From Leeuwenhoekiella sp. MAR_2009_132 (GTDB lineage Bacteria; Bacteroidota; Bacteroidia; Flavobacteriales; Flavobacteriaceae): a DNA stretch of 64,000 nt. Positions 8,705-18,288 of this stretch are shown one piece after another (position 1 is the stretch's first letter; the number at the start of each line of letters is the position of its first letter). The notes below the pieces were generated by a model. It saw only the letters and a list, made by a program, of their open reading frames with translations, did not search any database and had not been told where the DNA came from. A program made the position numbers and the translations under genes. The stretch is from assembly GCF_000687915.1 (NCBI RefSeq), contig NZ_JHZY01000002.1, positions 1,240,001 through 1,304,000 on the forward strand. The letters run 5' to 3'.

Positions 8705-10378
8705 TTAATTATATCCCGGATTTTGCTGAAGTTCAGCTCCACGGTTTCCTTCTATCTCATCTGCAGGTATTGGCCAAAGATTGAAGTGTTCCTGCATTCC
8801 CTGCTGTACATAGAATGGATTATTTTCTATAACGCGATCGTACAACTGACCTGTACGCATTAATGTAAGTCTTCTTTTTTCTTCTAATCCTAATTCACGG
8901 GCACGCTCATCTAAAATATAATCTATATTCATTTGACTAGATGTTGCTAAAGAGGCATTGGCTCTACTACGCACAACATTAACATCTGCAGCAGCTAATG
9001 CTGGCTGGCTATTTGCTAAGTAAGCTTCTGCTCGCAGCAAATAGGTTTCTGCTAAACGTAACATATATTGATCTGTATACGTACCTCCTGCAGACGAAGT
9101 TAATGCAAATGGCACACTCCCAGGTCTTAGCAAACCGTCAGGGTGATTATAGGGAGTAGTGATTTTTGAAGGATATGCATAAAACTCTCTTCTACGTGGT
9201 TGAGTTTCTGTTGACCAGATTGTATCACGACCTATATCATTAGCTAGAATACCTAATGCACTTGAATTATCACGATTATAAACTCTCACAAAATTGTGAT
9301 TTGCATTTCTAATATCATTAGTAAAATCTGGGTTAGAAGCATCTCCACCCCAAATTTGGTTAGAATAGAACTCAGTTGTAATACCCCATCCAATACCACG
9401 ACCACCGGTATAGTCTCCTACTGGCCAAGAATTAAACGGTCTAAATCTTAATAATGGTGCAAAATGTCTTTCAAAGGCGTAAGAACCACCTCTATTTCCA
9501 GATTGTAAACCACCACCTTGAACATCTAATTCAAACTGAATAACCCATAAACTTTCTTTATTACCGCTAGTTCTGTTTTGATTATTCTTTCTGTATAAAT
9601 CCCAAAAAACATCTCCAGGAGTTTCGGTAGATCTAGAACCAAAACGTGTACGCATTAAATCTGTATTAGAATCATCTATAACCATAGACGCAGCAGTTAT
9701 CGCTTCTGTATTCTTACCTAATGCTAAGTATGTTTCAGCCAAATAATGATAAGCAACTAAATTATTTATACGACCGTCTGTAGCTTCTGTTATTGAAGGC
9801 AAATTTTGAGATGCAAATGTTAAATCTTCAACTACCTGATTTAATACATCTTCTTTAGATGCTCTAACAAAATCTATCTTAGGAGCTGTTACCTCTTCTG
9901 TAACTAACGGTACGCCTCCGTATAATGTAACTAAAACACGATATGCAAATCCTCTAAAAAAACGAGCTTGAGATATTATATCTTTTGCTTCTGCCTCAGA
10001 CATTTCAGATGCAGGAGCTCTACCTATAACGGTATTTGCTTCGGCAATAGTCTTGTATAACAAATTCCAGTGTGTAGTAGCTATATCACCGTCGGGTCTA
10101 TAGGCCTGCTCCATGTTTCCGTGTCTTTGAGAACCTCCCGGTTCACCATCATAAACGAGGTCTGTCCCATAAATGAAATCAAAAGGACGGTTCTCATCAC
10201 GATCATAAAATTGTCTTCTTACTAAGAAATACAAATTATTAACTGAGGCTGTAAAATCTGCATAATTTGTGTACGCATTTGCAGAACTCAAAAAGTCCTC
10301 TGGTTTCTCATCTAAAAATTCTTCCTCGCACGACCAGAATAGAGAAACTAATACTAAAAATATTATTGTTTTTTTCAT
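8705..10378 (-). CDS. SusD/RagB-family glycan-binding lipoprotein
   Basis: 557 residues. A lipoprotein signal peptide ends at the Cys of LFWSCEEEFLDEKP, the standard SusD beginning. TPR-type helical blocks follow, and the C-terminal end has the SusD pattern (EYLLRAEAYLA, ARELGLEEKRRLTLMR, LWPIPADEIEGN). It forms the lid of the outer-membrane SusC channel and binds the glycan, here probably acidic xylo-oligosaccharides judging from the GH115 gene. It starts 11 bases after the susC stop. Confidence 0.95.
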   Translation of the reverse strand: MKKTIIFLVLVSLFWSCEEEFLDEKPEDFLSSANAYTNYADFTASVNNLYFLVRRQFYDRDENRPFDFIYGTDLVYDGEPGGSQRHGNMEQAYRPDGDIATTHWNLLYKTIAEANTVIGRAPASEMSEAEAKDIISQARFFRGFAYRVLVTLYGGVPLVTEEVTAPKIDFVRASKEDVLNQVVEDLTFASQNLPSITEATDGRINNLVAYHYLAETYLALGKNTEAITAASMVIDDSNTDLMRTRFGSRSTETPGDVFWDLYRKNNQNRTSGNKESLWVIQFELDVQGGGLQSGNRGGSYAFERHFAPLLRFRPFNSWPVGDYTGGRGIGWGITTEFYSNQIWGGDASNPDFTNDIRNANHNFVRVYNRDNSSALGILANDIGRDTIWSTETQPRRREFYAYPSKITTPYNHPDGLLRPGSVPFALTSSAGGTYTDQYMLRLAETYLLRAEAYLANSQPALAAADVNVVRSRANASLATSSQMNIDYILDERARELGLEEKRRLTLMRTGQLYDRVIENNPFYVQQGMQEHFNLWPIPADEIEGNRGAELQQNPGYN

Positions 10379-10389
10379 GTCTTTTTTTT

Positions 10390-13300
10390 TTAAAATGATA
10401 TGTTCACTCCTAAGGAATAGCCTCTCATTAATGGTCTACCACCGTTTCCTAATCCTACACCATAAATGTTTCTATTAGTATCTTGAAATTCTGGATCCCA
10501 ACCATTCCAATCTGTCCAGGTAATTAAGTTCTTACCGCTAACAAAAATGCTTAAGCCTGCTATAGAAAGCTTATCTAAGAATTCGCTATCAAAATTATAT
10601 TTTAGGTTAACATCCTGCAGGCGTACAAAACTTCTACTTTCAAGTCTTGCACCGGTAATCCCAGAACTGTTTGATGATAAAGCATTCAATCCATCAGGGT
10701 TTGATGGTGACCAATAGCTTATACCACTTAATCTGTTTTGATAAAGTGTATTTGCATTTCTAAATACCGAATTATCATTATAGTTTAAATAATTATCATT
10801 ACCTCCTTGAATTGAATTGATAAATACACTTAAGCTCAATCCTTTATAGCTAAACGTATTTAAAATTGAAAATCTGTAGGCCGGATCTCTGGTACCTAAA
10901 ATCTTACGATCATCAGCTTGAGTAATTTCACCATCTCCGTTTTGATCAACTATTCTATATCTTCCTGGGCGATATCCTTCAGGAATATTCTCTTCGCCTA
11001 GTTGATAAATACCATTAACTTCATAACCGTAAATTGCATTTATAGATTCTCCTATAAATAATCCACTTTGTATAAGGTCATCTTCAACACCATCTCCATC
11101 TGCGTCTTCACCGGTTAGTGCTAAGATTTCATTTTTATTAGTAGAGAAGTTACCCGTCATAGACCACGTGAAATTTTGAGTACGTATAATATCACCAGTT
11201 AATGATATCTCAAGACCCTTGTTTTGAAGCTTACCTACATTTGTTTGAATACGATTAAATCCTGTTAAATAAGGTATACGTATCGCAAATAGTAGATCAT
11301 CTGTAATATTATCATACACGTCGATATTACCTGTTAATCTATTAGAAAATAATGCGAAATCAACACCTAAATTCAAACCGGCTGTTTTTTCCCATCTAAG
11401 ATTAGGGTTAGCCAGAGAGTTTAACTCTTGTCCAAAAGCAGGACCAGAACCATCTCCAAAAACATATGCAGCACGAGTACCTATACGAGCTAAAGATGTA
11501 TATCGTGGAGTTTGATTACCACTTACACCATAACCTACTCTAAGTTTTAAGTTATTTACCCAATCTACGTTCTGCATAAAAGATTCATTCGAAACACTCC
11601 AACCAAAAGCACCTGATGGAAAGTATGCCGTCTTTTCATTATCTGCAAACCCCGAAAAACCATCCCTACGTATTGTTCCTGTTAAAATATAACGGTCATC
11701 AAACTTGTAGTTTGCTCTAAACATTTGATAATTTAAACGCTCTGTATATGCAGAAGACCCTACAAACTGAAGAGCACCTACACTAAGATCATTATAGCCT
11801 AATGATAATCTATCAAAACCTGAAGCATATGCATTTGTAGTTTCGTCCCTACGCTCTACTGCACCGTATAATAAGGTTGCTCCTATATCGTGTTTTCTAA
11901 AAACCTTGTTGTAAGACAATATGTTGTCTAAAGTGTAATCTTTGTAAAAACGTATAAATTTACCAGCATCACCAGTTTGACCTGCGGCGTAGATACTTGA
12001 ACCGTAAGCCTTATCAATTCTATAATTATTACCAAAATTGATTCTATACTTCAGACCATCTATAAATGGTAAACTAATTTCAGAATATAAATTAGCAAAA
12101 AAGTAGTCGTGACGCTCATAATCCTGAGTATTTGATCCTAAAAAAGGGTTAGGCTCAATAGTACCTGCAGGGTTAGGTATTAAGTCACCATTCTCATCAC
12201 GTGGCACTAATAACGGCGACATATTTACTAACTGAGATAGGCTTGGCTCATCACCGTCTTGCTTAACAAATGATCCAAAGGTTTGAACACCTACTTTCCA
12301 CCAGTCAGTTGCATCTGCATCAAGATTCACACGCACACTCTTTCGGGAGAAATTATCATTTTTAATATAACCTTCCTGCTCTGTCAAACCTACAGACATT
12401 AAGTAACTAATGCGGTCAGAACCACCGGTTACATTAATTTTATTTTCCTGCACAAAACCTGTCTGAGTACCTTCTTCCCACCAGTCATAATCTGTAGTTT
12501 TAAATTGACCTGGATTGTCTGGGTCTTCTAGTTCAAAATTAGGATTGATTCCGTTCCCATTTCCAAAATAACCTGTAAAATCTGGATTAGGCGTTGTAAA
12601 GTCTGGACCTAAAAATGCGATATCATACAATTGGGTATTTATAAAATCAAGATATTCGGTTCTTCGCATAGGTCTAAGATCTTCTGAAGGTCCTTGAGTT
12701 GCGTATGATGAAGAAATCGTTATTCTTGGTTTTTGATTACGTTTTCCTGTTTTACTGGTAATTAAAATAACTCCATTAGCTGCCTGAGCACCATAAACCG
12801 CAGTAGAACTTGCATCTTTCAAAACGTCTATAGATGCAATATCGTTAGGGTTTAATGCAGAAAGAGAACCATTATACTGAATACCATCTAAAATAATTAG
12901 TACATCACGATTACCACCTAGCGTACTTGTACCCCTAATTGAAATTTCTGGTGTAGAACCTGCACTGTTTACCTGACCAATATTTAAACCAGGAACCGTA
13001 CCTTGTAAGCTTTGTGCTATGTTTGTATTAGGGGCGTCTTCAAAAGCTTCTAAGTTTGCACTTGCAACCGCACCGGTTACATCACTACGTTTTTGAGTAC
13101 CATACCCAACAACCACAACTTCATCTAAAGATGCTACATCATCCTGCAAGGCGACCTCAATAGTTGTTTTTCCGTTTAATGAAATCGTTTGCGTTTTAAA
13201 ACCAATAGAAGAAAATACCAGTTCTGCAGTAGCTTTATTTTGTACTTCTAAAGAAAAATTACCGTCAATATCAGAAATAGCACCGTTAGATGCACCTTTC

Positions 13301-13443
13301 TCAATTACGTTCACATAAGGAATAGGTAACTTATTAGCATCAGTCACTTTACCTTTAATTACATCCTGAGCTTGCAGTCCTAATGCAAAGCCCAAATAAA
13401 TAAAAATCGAAAGAATTCGATTTATGGGTATTTGTTGTTTCAT
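10390..13443 (-). CDS. SusC/RagA-family TonB-dependent outer-membrane transporter
   Basis: 1017 residues. Signal peptide (to about residue 25, LQAQ), a carboxypeptidase-like regulatory domain (IKGKVTDANKLPIPYVNV), a TonB-box-like segment (DEVVVVGYGTQKR), the plug domain with the SusC signature region (LKDASSTAVYGAQAANGVILITSK) split here into its parts LKDASSTAVYG and ANGVILITSK, and a beta-barrel ending in Phe (GVNISF), the usual outer-membrane assembly signal. It imports xylan fragments with the SusD partner, energised by TonB. First gene of the leftward operon; its upstream region holds the operators at 13517-13534 and 13699-13719. Confidence 0.95.
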   Translation of the reverse strand: MKQQIPINRILSIFIYLGFALGLQAQDVIKGKVTDANKLPIPYVNVIEKGASNGAISDIDGNFSLEVQNKATAELVFSSIGFKTQTISLNGKTTIEVALQDDVASLDEVVVVGYGTQKRSDVTGAVASANLEAFEDAPNTNIAQSLQGTVPGLNIGQVNSAGSTPEISIRGTSTLGGNRDVLIILDGIQYNGSLSALNPNDIASIDVLKDASSTAVYGAQAANGVILITSKTGKRNQKPRITISSSYATQGPSEDLRPMRRTEYLDFINTQLYDIAFLGPDFTTPNPDFTGYFGNGNGINPNFELEDPDNPGQFKTTDYDWWEEGTQTGFVQENKINVTGGSDRISYLMSVGLTEQEGYIKNDNFSRKSVRVNLDADATDWWKVGVQTFGSFVKQDGDEPSLSQLVNMSPLLVPRDENGDLIPNPAGTIEPNPFLGSNTQDYERHDYFFANLYSEISLPFIDGLKYRINFGNNYRIDKAYGSSIYAAGQTGDAGKFIRFYKDYTLDNILSYNKVFRKHDIGATLLYGAVERRDETTNAYASGFDRLSLGYNDLSVGALQFVGSSAYTERLNYQMFRANYKFDDRYILTGTIRRDGFSGFADNEKTAYFPSGAFGWSVSNESFMQNVDWVNNLKLRVGYGVSGNQTPRYTSLARIGTRAAYVFGDGSGPAFGQELNSLANPNLRWEKTAGLNLGVDFALFSNRLTGNIDVYDNITDDLLFAIRIPYLTGFNRIQTNVGKLQNKGLEISLTGDIIRTQNFTWSMTGNFSTNKNEILALTGEDADGDGVEDDLIQSGLFIGESINAIYGYEVNGIYQLGEENIPEGYRPGRYRIVDQNGDGEITQADDRKILGTRDPAYRFSILNTFSYKGLSLSVFINSIQGGNDNYLNYNDNSVFRNANTLYQNRLSGISYWSPSNPDGLNALSSNSSGITGARLESRSFVRLQDVNLKYNFDSEFLDKLSIAGLSIFVSGKNLITWTDWNGWDPEFQDTNRNIYGVGLGNGGRPLMRGYSLGVNISF

Positions 13444-13493
13444 AAAAATTAAATTTTAATTGGTTTTGAACTCGTACTCATTTATCTGAATTC

Positions 13494-13523
13494 CAAAATT
13501 AACAAAATATTTGGACTACACAA
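13494..13523 (-). promoter_or_regulatory. Predicted Bacteroidetes-type promoter of the susC operon
   Basis: On the minus strand a perfect TAnnTTTG -7 element (TAATTTTG, 13501 to 13494) lies 19 bases from a TTG that would be the -33 element (13523 to 13521). The predicted start of transcription is about 45 bases before the susC ATG. The TTG lies inside the LacI-type palindrome at 13517-13534. Confidence 0.55.
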
Positions 13524-13534
13524 TCGATTGCGTA
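13517..13534. promoter_or_regulatory. LacI-type operator 1 (near-perfect palindrome)
   Basis: TACACAATCGATTGCGTA is an 18-base palindrome with one mismatched pair, with a CAATCGATTG core and a central CG as in LacI-family operators. It overlaps the predicted -33 element of susC, so binding would block transcription. The likely regulator is the LacI-family protein encoded just upstream at 13736-14767. Confidence 0.7.
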
Positions 13535-13698
13535 AATAAAATGTGTTTTTTACATTTTAAATGAATTCTTCAAGCTAACCTAGATGAAAAATTTAATTAC
13601 TCCTTAGAAACAAAGTACAGAGCATTCAATACCAGCACCCTAAAATTTTAATTTTAAAGTCTGAATTTTTTTATTCTTTAAATATCAATATTAAAAGC

Positions 13699-13719
13699 TA
13701 CACAACCGATTGTTGCGTA
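13699..13719. promoter_or_regulatory. LacI-type operator 2 (expanded copy)
   Basis: TACACAACCGATTGTTGCGTA shares both ends with operator 1 (TACACAA...GCGTAAAT) but is three bases longer in the right half; the same eight-base arms are 5 instead of 2 bases apart. It lies 17 bases past the lacI stop and about 165 bases from operator 1, a distance that would allow looping. Confidence 0.5.
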
Positions 13720-13735
13720 AATGAAGTCTGAAGTA

Positions 13736-14767
13736 TTAGATTTTTATTGAAGATTGTCTACTTATTAAATCGGTTTCTAAAATCGTTACCTGTGTAAGTG
13801 TGGTATCAATTTCTGTATGTTCAAGATGATTTAAAATACATTTTGCAGATAACTTGCCCATCTTAGAGGCAGGATGTGTAATCGATGAAAGACCCGGTTC
13901 TATTATTGAACAAACAGGATCATTATTAAAACCAATGATAGCGAGATCTTCAGGAATTTTTATTTGATTCTTTTTTGCGTATTGGATGGCACTTACAGCT
14001 GCAGTATCATTTGAAGAAAAAATACCATCTGGCGGATTTTCTAGACTCATCAACTGTTTTGTTGCTTTCTTACCTTCTTTAGCACTTAAGGTTTCAAATT
14101 GAATGATCAACTCTTCAAATACCGGTAAGTCATATGCTCTTAACGCATCTTCATATCCTCTTCTGCGCTCTTTGTAAATATTTCGATTTTGAGAACCAGC
14201 AAAATGTGCAATTCGTTTACATCCATTTTTAATTAAATGCTCTGTAGCTTTATAACCCGACGCATAATTGTCTATTACAATATTGTAGGACGGAAAAGAT
14301 TCTGGTACGCGATCAACAAATACTATAGGTATTTGTTGATGTAAAAAAGGCTCAAAATGACTATAATCAACTGTCTCCATAGATAGTGAAGTAATTATAC
14401 CTGATATACGCATATCATAAAGCGTTCTCGCATTTTGTACCTCGCTTTCATAACTATCATTACATTGGATTATAATAACAGTATAACCTGCTTTTTTGGC
14501 CTCGTCTTCTATCCCACTAATTAGCGAAGACATAAAGGGTCTGTTAATGCGCGATATAAGTACCCCTATAGTTTTACTCCGGTTATTACGTAAACCTGCA
14601 GCAAGAGAATTTGGCCTGTACCCCATCTTCTCTGCTTCTTTCTTAATAAGCTCTTTTGTAGATTTTCCTATAGAATGATGATCGCGTAAAGCTCTGGAAA
14701 TTGTAGAAGTAGAATATTTTAACTTCTTGGCTATGTCATAAATGGTAATTTCCTTTTTTTGCTTCAT
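13736..14767 (-). CDS. LacI/GalR-family transcriptional regulator of the glucuronoxylan locus
   Basis: 343 residues, normal length. The N-terminal HTH (ITIYDIAKKLKYSTSTISRALRD is split here: ITIYDIAKKLKYST at residues 7-20, then SRALRDHHSIG) is followed by the hinge (MGYRPNSLAAGLRNNRSKTIGV) and a periplasmic-binding-protein-like sensor domain (GIFSSNDTAAVSAIQYAKK, IIGFNNDPVCSIIEPGLSSI). It likely represses the susC operon until a xylan-derived sugar or uronate binds. It is encoded directly upstream of susC on the same strand, 292 bases away, with two candidate operators in between. I see no such palindrome in front of lacI itself. Confidence 0.92.
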   Translation of the reverse strand: MKQKKEITIYDIAKKLKYSTSTISRALRDHHSIGKSTKELIKKEAEKMGYRPNSLAAGLRNNRSKTIGVLISRINRPFMSSLISGIEDEAKKAGYTVIIIQCNDSYESEVQNARTLYDMRISGIITSLSMETVDYSHFEPFLHQQIPIVFVDRVPESFPSYNIVIDNYASGYKATEHLIKNGCKRIAHFAGSQNRNIYKERRRGYEDALRAYDLPVFEELIIQFETLSAKEGKKATKQLMSLENPPDGIFSSNDTAAVSAIQYAKKNQIKIPEDLAIIGFNNDPVCSIIEPGLSSITHPASKMGKLSAKCILNHLEHTEIDTTLTQVTILETDLISRQSSIKI

Positions 14768-14920
14768 CTTTTCAACGTGATCGAGGTCATTCTACAATTT
14801 TGATGTATTGAGTTTTTCGTAAAAATAGAAAAGTTTTATAAACATAAGTGTATAATCAACATTATACCTTCTGCCAAAATTGATATTTAAATAATGTAAA
14901 AAGATTGATTTAGATTATCC

Positions 14921-17461
14921 TTAAGCTTTCCGCAGTACTTCGAGTGGCGAACTTTTAATAACACTTCTACTGTTACTGAGGCCTATCGCTAAAACTAAAA
15001 GTGTGATTCCCGGTAGTAAAACAAAAAATGGAATCCACGAGGGAACAAAGCTGGTATCAAAAACAAAATATGCCAGTAACAAACTGCCTATTAAGGATAA
15101 AAGTATACCCGACAAAGAACCTATAATACCTAAATATAAATATTCTAAGCCCTGTATTTTTAATATTTGACGACCCTTTGCTCCCATCGTACGTAAAAGA
15201 ACACTTTCTCGTATACGCTGAAATTTACTGGTACGTACCGCTCCTAAAAGGACAATGATACCTATTAGAATACTAAAAAATGCCATAAAATTAATAATGT
15301 AGCTAATTTTAGTAAGCAATTCTTCAATAACATTAAGTACCTGTCGTAAATCTAAAATTGATAACGTAGGATATTTTGTCACTAACACACGCTGTATAGC
15401 TGCGGAAGCTTTATCATTAGCCACATTTGTAGTAATTACACCAAATTGTGGCGCATTTTCTAAAACTCCTGCCGGGAATACTATTGAAAAATTTAATTGC
15501 ATTCTACTCCAGTCGACGGTACGTATACTGCCTATTGTTGTAGTTATTAATTTGCCCTGCACATTAAAAACAACTTCATCTCCAAGTGCTACCTGAGCAT
15601 CTTGTGCAAAATTATCACTCACCGAAATAGGAGTTTTTTTAAGTTGAGGAGTCATTCGCGCTGTAAATGTTCCTTCTTGCAAAACCTCTGAAGAGATTAG
15701 CGAATCCCTATATGTGGTTCTAAATTCGTGATTAAGAATCCATCTGTTTATTTGGCTTGTACTATCTAGTTTAAGATCTGTATTGGTTCTACCATTAATA
15801 CTTTGAACCCGCATTGTTACGATGGGTATTTGATCTAAAGCATCTAAACCGTTGTTTTCTAAAGTAGTTACCAACTGTGCCATTTGGTCTTTTTGCACAT
15901 CGAGCAAAATCATATTAGCACTTTCGGTATTACCATCTAAAGCGGCCTGAGCTAATAAAATGTCTTTTGTAAAATAGAGCGTACTTATTAAAAAAGAACC
16001 CACGCCAATAGCTAGAATAAGAATAACTGTTTGATTTTTTGGCCTGAATAAATTACGTAAACTTTGTCTCGAGGTAAAGCTCCACGAAGTGGGAAAATAA
16101 CGACGAAGTGCACGCATAAATACACGTGCTATTCCTGCCAGAATACTAAAGGTGACTAAAATACCTGCCAAAAATCCTAAGGCATACCTCCAGTCTTGCA
16201 ATAGCCAAAGTGCAAATAAGAATACAAATACAAGGATTGCAAGGGTTACGCCCAGTGCTGTTTTACGCGATAGTGTACCCGTTTCTGTTACTCGTAATGC
16301 CTGAAGCGGAGAAACCTGTAAGGTGTTTAGCAATGGGTATAACGCAAAAAGTACAGACATAAAAACACCGGTTACGATTCCCATTACAATAACCAGCCAC
16401 GAGAACGTTAATGTTACATCTACAGGGAGTAAATCTTTTAATAGTAGCGGAAATAGCTGCTGTAAAAACAAACCGGCAAGTGTTCCTAAAATACCACCCA
16501 CAAGACCTAAAACGGCTATTTGTATTAGATAGATAAGAAAAGCCTGTTTATTTGAAGCGCCCAGACATTTAAGAACGGCTACAGATTTTAATTTCTCACG
16601 TATATAGATCGTAGTGGCGCTGGCAATCCCTACACAGCCTAAGAGCAAAGCAATAAAACCTACCAGATTTAAAAACTTACCAAAATTAGCATAGCGATTT
16701 CCCAATCGTTCACTTGTTGCTAAATGGGTGTCGAGATCTGCCTCTACTGCGTCTAAACGATCTGATACAGCTAATTCTAATTTAGTCAAATCAGTTTGAG
16801 GTGATTTAAAATAATATTCATAATCAATACGACTTCCCACCTGCACAAGTCCGGTTTCTGCAATTACCTCATAAGGAATCACGACCGGTGGTGCTATTGC
16901 ACTGAATACTGCATTACTTCCAGGAATGGCTTTTAATGCTCCTAATACCGGCAAGGTTACAGCCCCTAGTTTTATACTATCGCCGGTTTTAATATTTAAT
17001 TGTAACATCACGGTAGCATCAATTAATGCTCCTCGTTGCTCCTCATAATTTATAGCAGCTGATTCCGGTGTGGTTTCTAATTTTCCGTAGAAAGGAAACC
17101 CTTTAGAAATACCACGTACCTGAACGAGTTTTGTAGCTTCATTGGCAGGAAACAATGCCATAGAAGCAAACGTAATTTCTTTTGCGTCTGCACCTCCCAG
17201 AGAATCTACGATAAATAAAGCTTCATCTGTAAGTTCGCTGTCGCTATCTATTTTAAAATCTGCACCCATTAAACCTTTAGACTGCAGCGCAATATTTGTT
17301 TTTAACGTTTCTCCAAAAGACTGAATAGAAACGATAGCGGCGATACCCAGAACAATTGAAAGCATAAACAGACTTAACTTTCCTGCACTTGCCCTAAAAT
17401 CTCTCCAGGCCATTTTAAATAACCAGTAGGTTCCTGCCTGATTCTTAATAGATTTAGACAT
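14921..17461 (-). CDS. ybbP: YbbP-like ABC transporter permease (FtsX/MacB-type fold)
   Basis: 846 residues. Architecture seen: one N-terminal membrane helix (about 28-50), a periplasmic domain, three helices at about 265-385, further helices near 405-450, a second helix and periplasmic domain (about 480-730), and three C-terminal helices: the double FtsX layout of YbbP, the permease of the YbbA-YbbP exporter. The start overlaps the end of the ATPase gene by 8 bases, so the two are translated together. The divergent tesA-like gene completes the same trio found in many bacteria. Export of a hydrophobic or peptidic substrate across the inner membrane is inferred from the family; the substrate is not known. 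Confidence 0.88.
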   Translation of the reverse strand: MSKSIKNQAGTYWLFKMAWRDFRASAGKLSLFMLSIVLGIAAIVSIQSFGETLKTNIALQSKGLMGADFKIDSDSELTDEALFIVDSLGGADAKEITFASMALFPANEATKLVQVRGISKGFPFYGKLETTPESAAINYEEQRGALIDATVMLQLNIKTGDSIKLGAVTLPVLGALKAIPGSNAVFSAIAPPVVIPYEVIAETGLVQVGSRIDYEYYFKSPQTDLTKLELAVSDRLDAVEADLDTHLATSERLGNRYANFGKFLNLVGFIALLLGCVGIASATTIYIREKLKSVAVLKCLGASNKQAFLIYLIQIAVLGLVGGILGTLAGLFLQQLFPLLLKDLLPVDVTLTFSWLVIVMGIVTGVFMSVLFALYPLLNTLQVSPLQALRVTETGTLSRKTALGVTLAILVFVFLFALWLLQDWRYALGFLAGILVTFSILAGIARVFMRALRRYFPTSWSFTSRQSLRNLFRPKNQTVILILAIGVGSFLISTLYFTKDILLAQAALDGNTESANMILLDVQKDQMAQLVTTLENNGLDALDQIPIVTMRVQSINGRTNTDLKLDSTSQINRWILNHEFRTTYRDSLISSEVLQEGTFTARMTPQLKKTPISVSDNFAQDAQVALGDEVVFNVQGKLITTTIGSIRTVDWSRMQLNFSIVFPAGVLENAPQFGVITTNVANDKASAAIQRVLVTKYPTLSILDLRQVLNVIEELLTKISYIINFMAFFSILIGIIVLLGAVRTSKFQRIRESVLLRTMGAKGRQILKIQGLEYLYLGIIGSLSGILLSLIGSLLLAYFVFDTSFVPSWIPFFVLLPGITLLVLAIGLSNSRSVIKSSPLEVLRKA

Positions 17462-18143
17462 GGACTGTATTTGTTAAGCTTGCTATTTTACCCCCTTTTA
17501 TAGTAAGAATGTTCTGTGTTTTTTTTGCCAAATCCATATCGTGAGTAACCAACACAAGGGTGGTACCTAATTCTTTATTGAGTTCAAAAAGTAATTCTAC
17601 TACCTTTTCACCGGTTTCTGCATCGAGATTTCCGGTAGGCTCATCTGCAAATAATATTTTAGGATCGTTTGCAAATGCTCGAGCCAGTGCAACACGTTGC
17701 TGCTCACCTCCAGATAATTGAGAGGGATAATGGTTTCCCCGATCTCCTAAACCTACTTTCTCTAAAAGCGTTTTTGCTTTAGATAATGCATTTTTAGAAC
17801 CTTGTAATTCTAACGGAATTGCAATATTTTCTAATGCTGTTAGCGTTGCCAAAAGCTGAAAATCCTGAAAAACAAAACCTACGTATTTGTTACGCAGCGC
17901 TGCTCGTTCATCTTCAGAAAGACTACTAAGTACAGTACCATTTAACGTTACCGTGCCCGAATCTGGCTTATCGAGGCCTGCACAAATACCTAAAAGCGTT
18001 GTTTTACCACTTCCTGATGGGCCAACGATAGAAAAAGTCTCTTTTTCTGTTATACTAAAGTTAATATCTTCAAGTACAGTGAGCTTTTTAGAGCCACTAG
18101 TATAGCTTTTTTCTAAATTTGAAATCTTTAATATGGAAGTCAT
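17454..18143 (-). CDS. ybbA: YbbA-like ABC transporter ATP-binding protein (LolD/MacB class)
   Basis: 229 residues. Walker [10 protein letters not shown] at 41-49, Q-loop in FVFQDFQLL, signature [14 protein letters not shown], Walker [13 protein letters not shown] and the switch His in LVTHDMDLA are all intact. The length and the TGNLDAETG block are those of the LolD/MacB/YbbA class that powers mechanotransmission-type permeases such as the YbbP protein encoded next. It is the first gene of the leftward pair and faces the tesA-like gene across a 145-base divergent promoter region. Confidence 0.93.
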   Translation of the reverse strand: MTSILKISNLEKSYTSGSKKLTVLEDINFSITEKETFSIVGPSGSGKTTLLGICAGLDKPDSGTVTLNGTVLSSLSEDERAALRNKYVGFVFQDFQLLATLTALENIAIPLELQGSKNALSKAKTLLEKVGLGDRGNHYPSQLSGGEQQRVALARAFANDPKILFADEPTGNLDAETGEKVVELLFELNKELGTTLVLVTHDMDLAKKTQNILTIKGGKIASLTNTVHV

Positions 18144-18237
18144 TGCGTGATTGTTTGTAACAAAGAATTATTTTGACCAACTATTAGTCTGAAACCTTAC
18201 AGAAACTAACAAAATACGTTGATTTCTGTTTCTTAAA

Positions 18238-18252
18238 TTCCGCTTTGCGGAA
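18238..18252. repeat. Short inverted repeat in the ybbA/tesA divergent region
   Basis: TTCCGC/GCGGAA arms around TTT, 37 bases before the tesA start. The same arms around AAG occur at 22838-22852 inside the ndh gene. It may be a dispersed small palindrome or a hairpin in the tesA leader. Confidence 0.4.
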
Positions 18253-18288
18253 AATAACCAATTGCAATTAATTAAAAATTAGATCACT

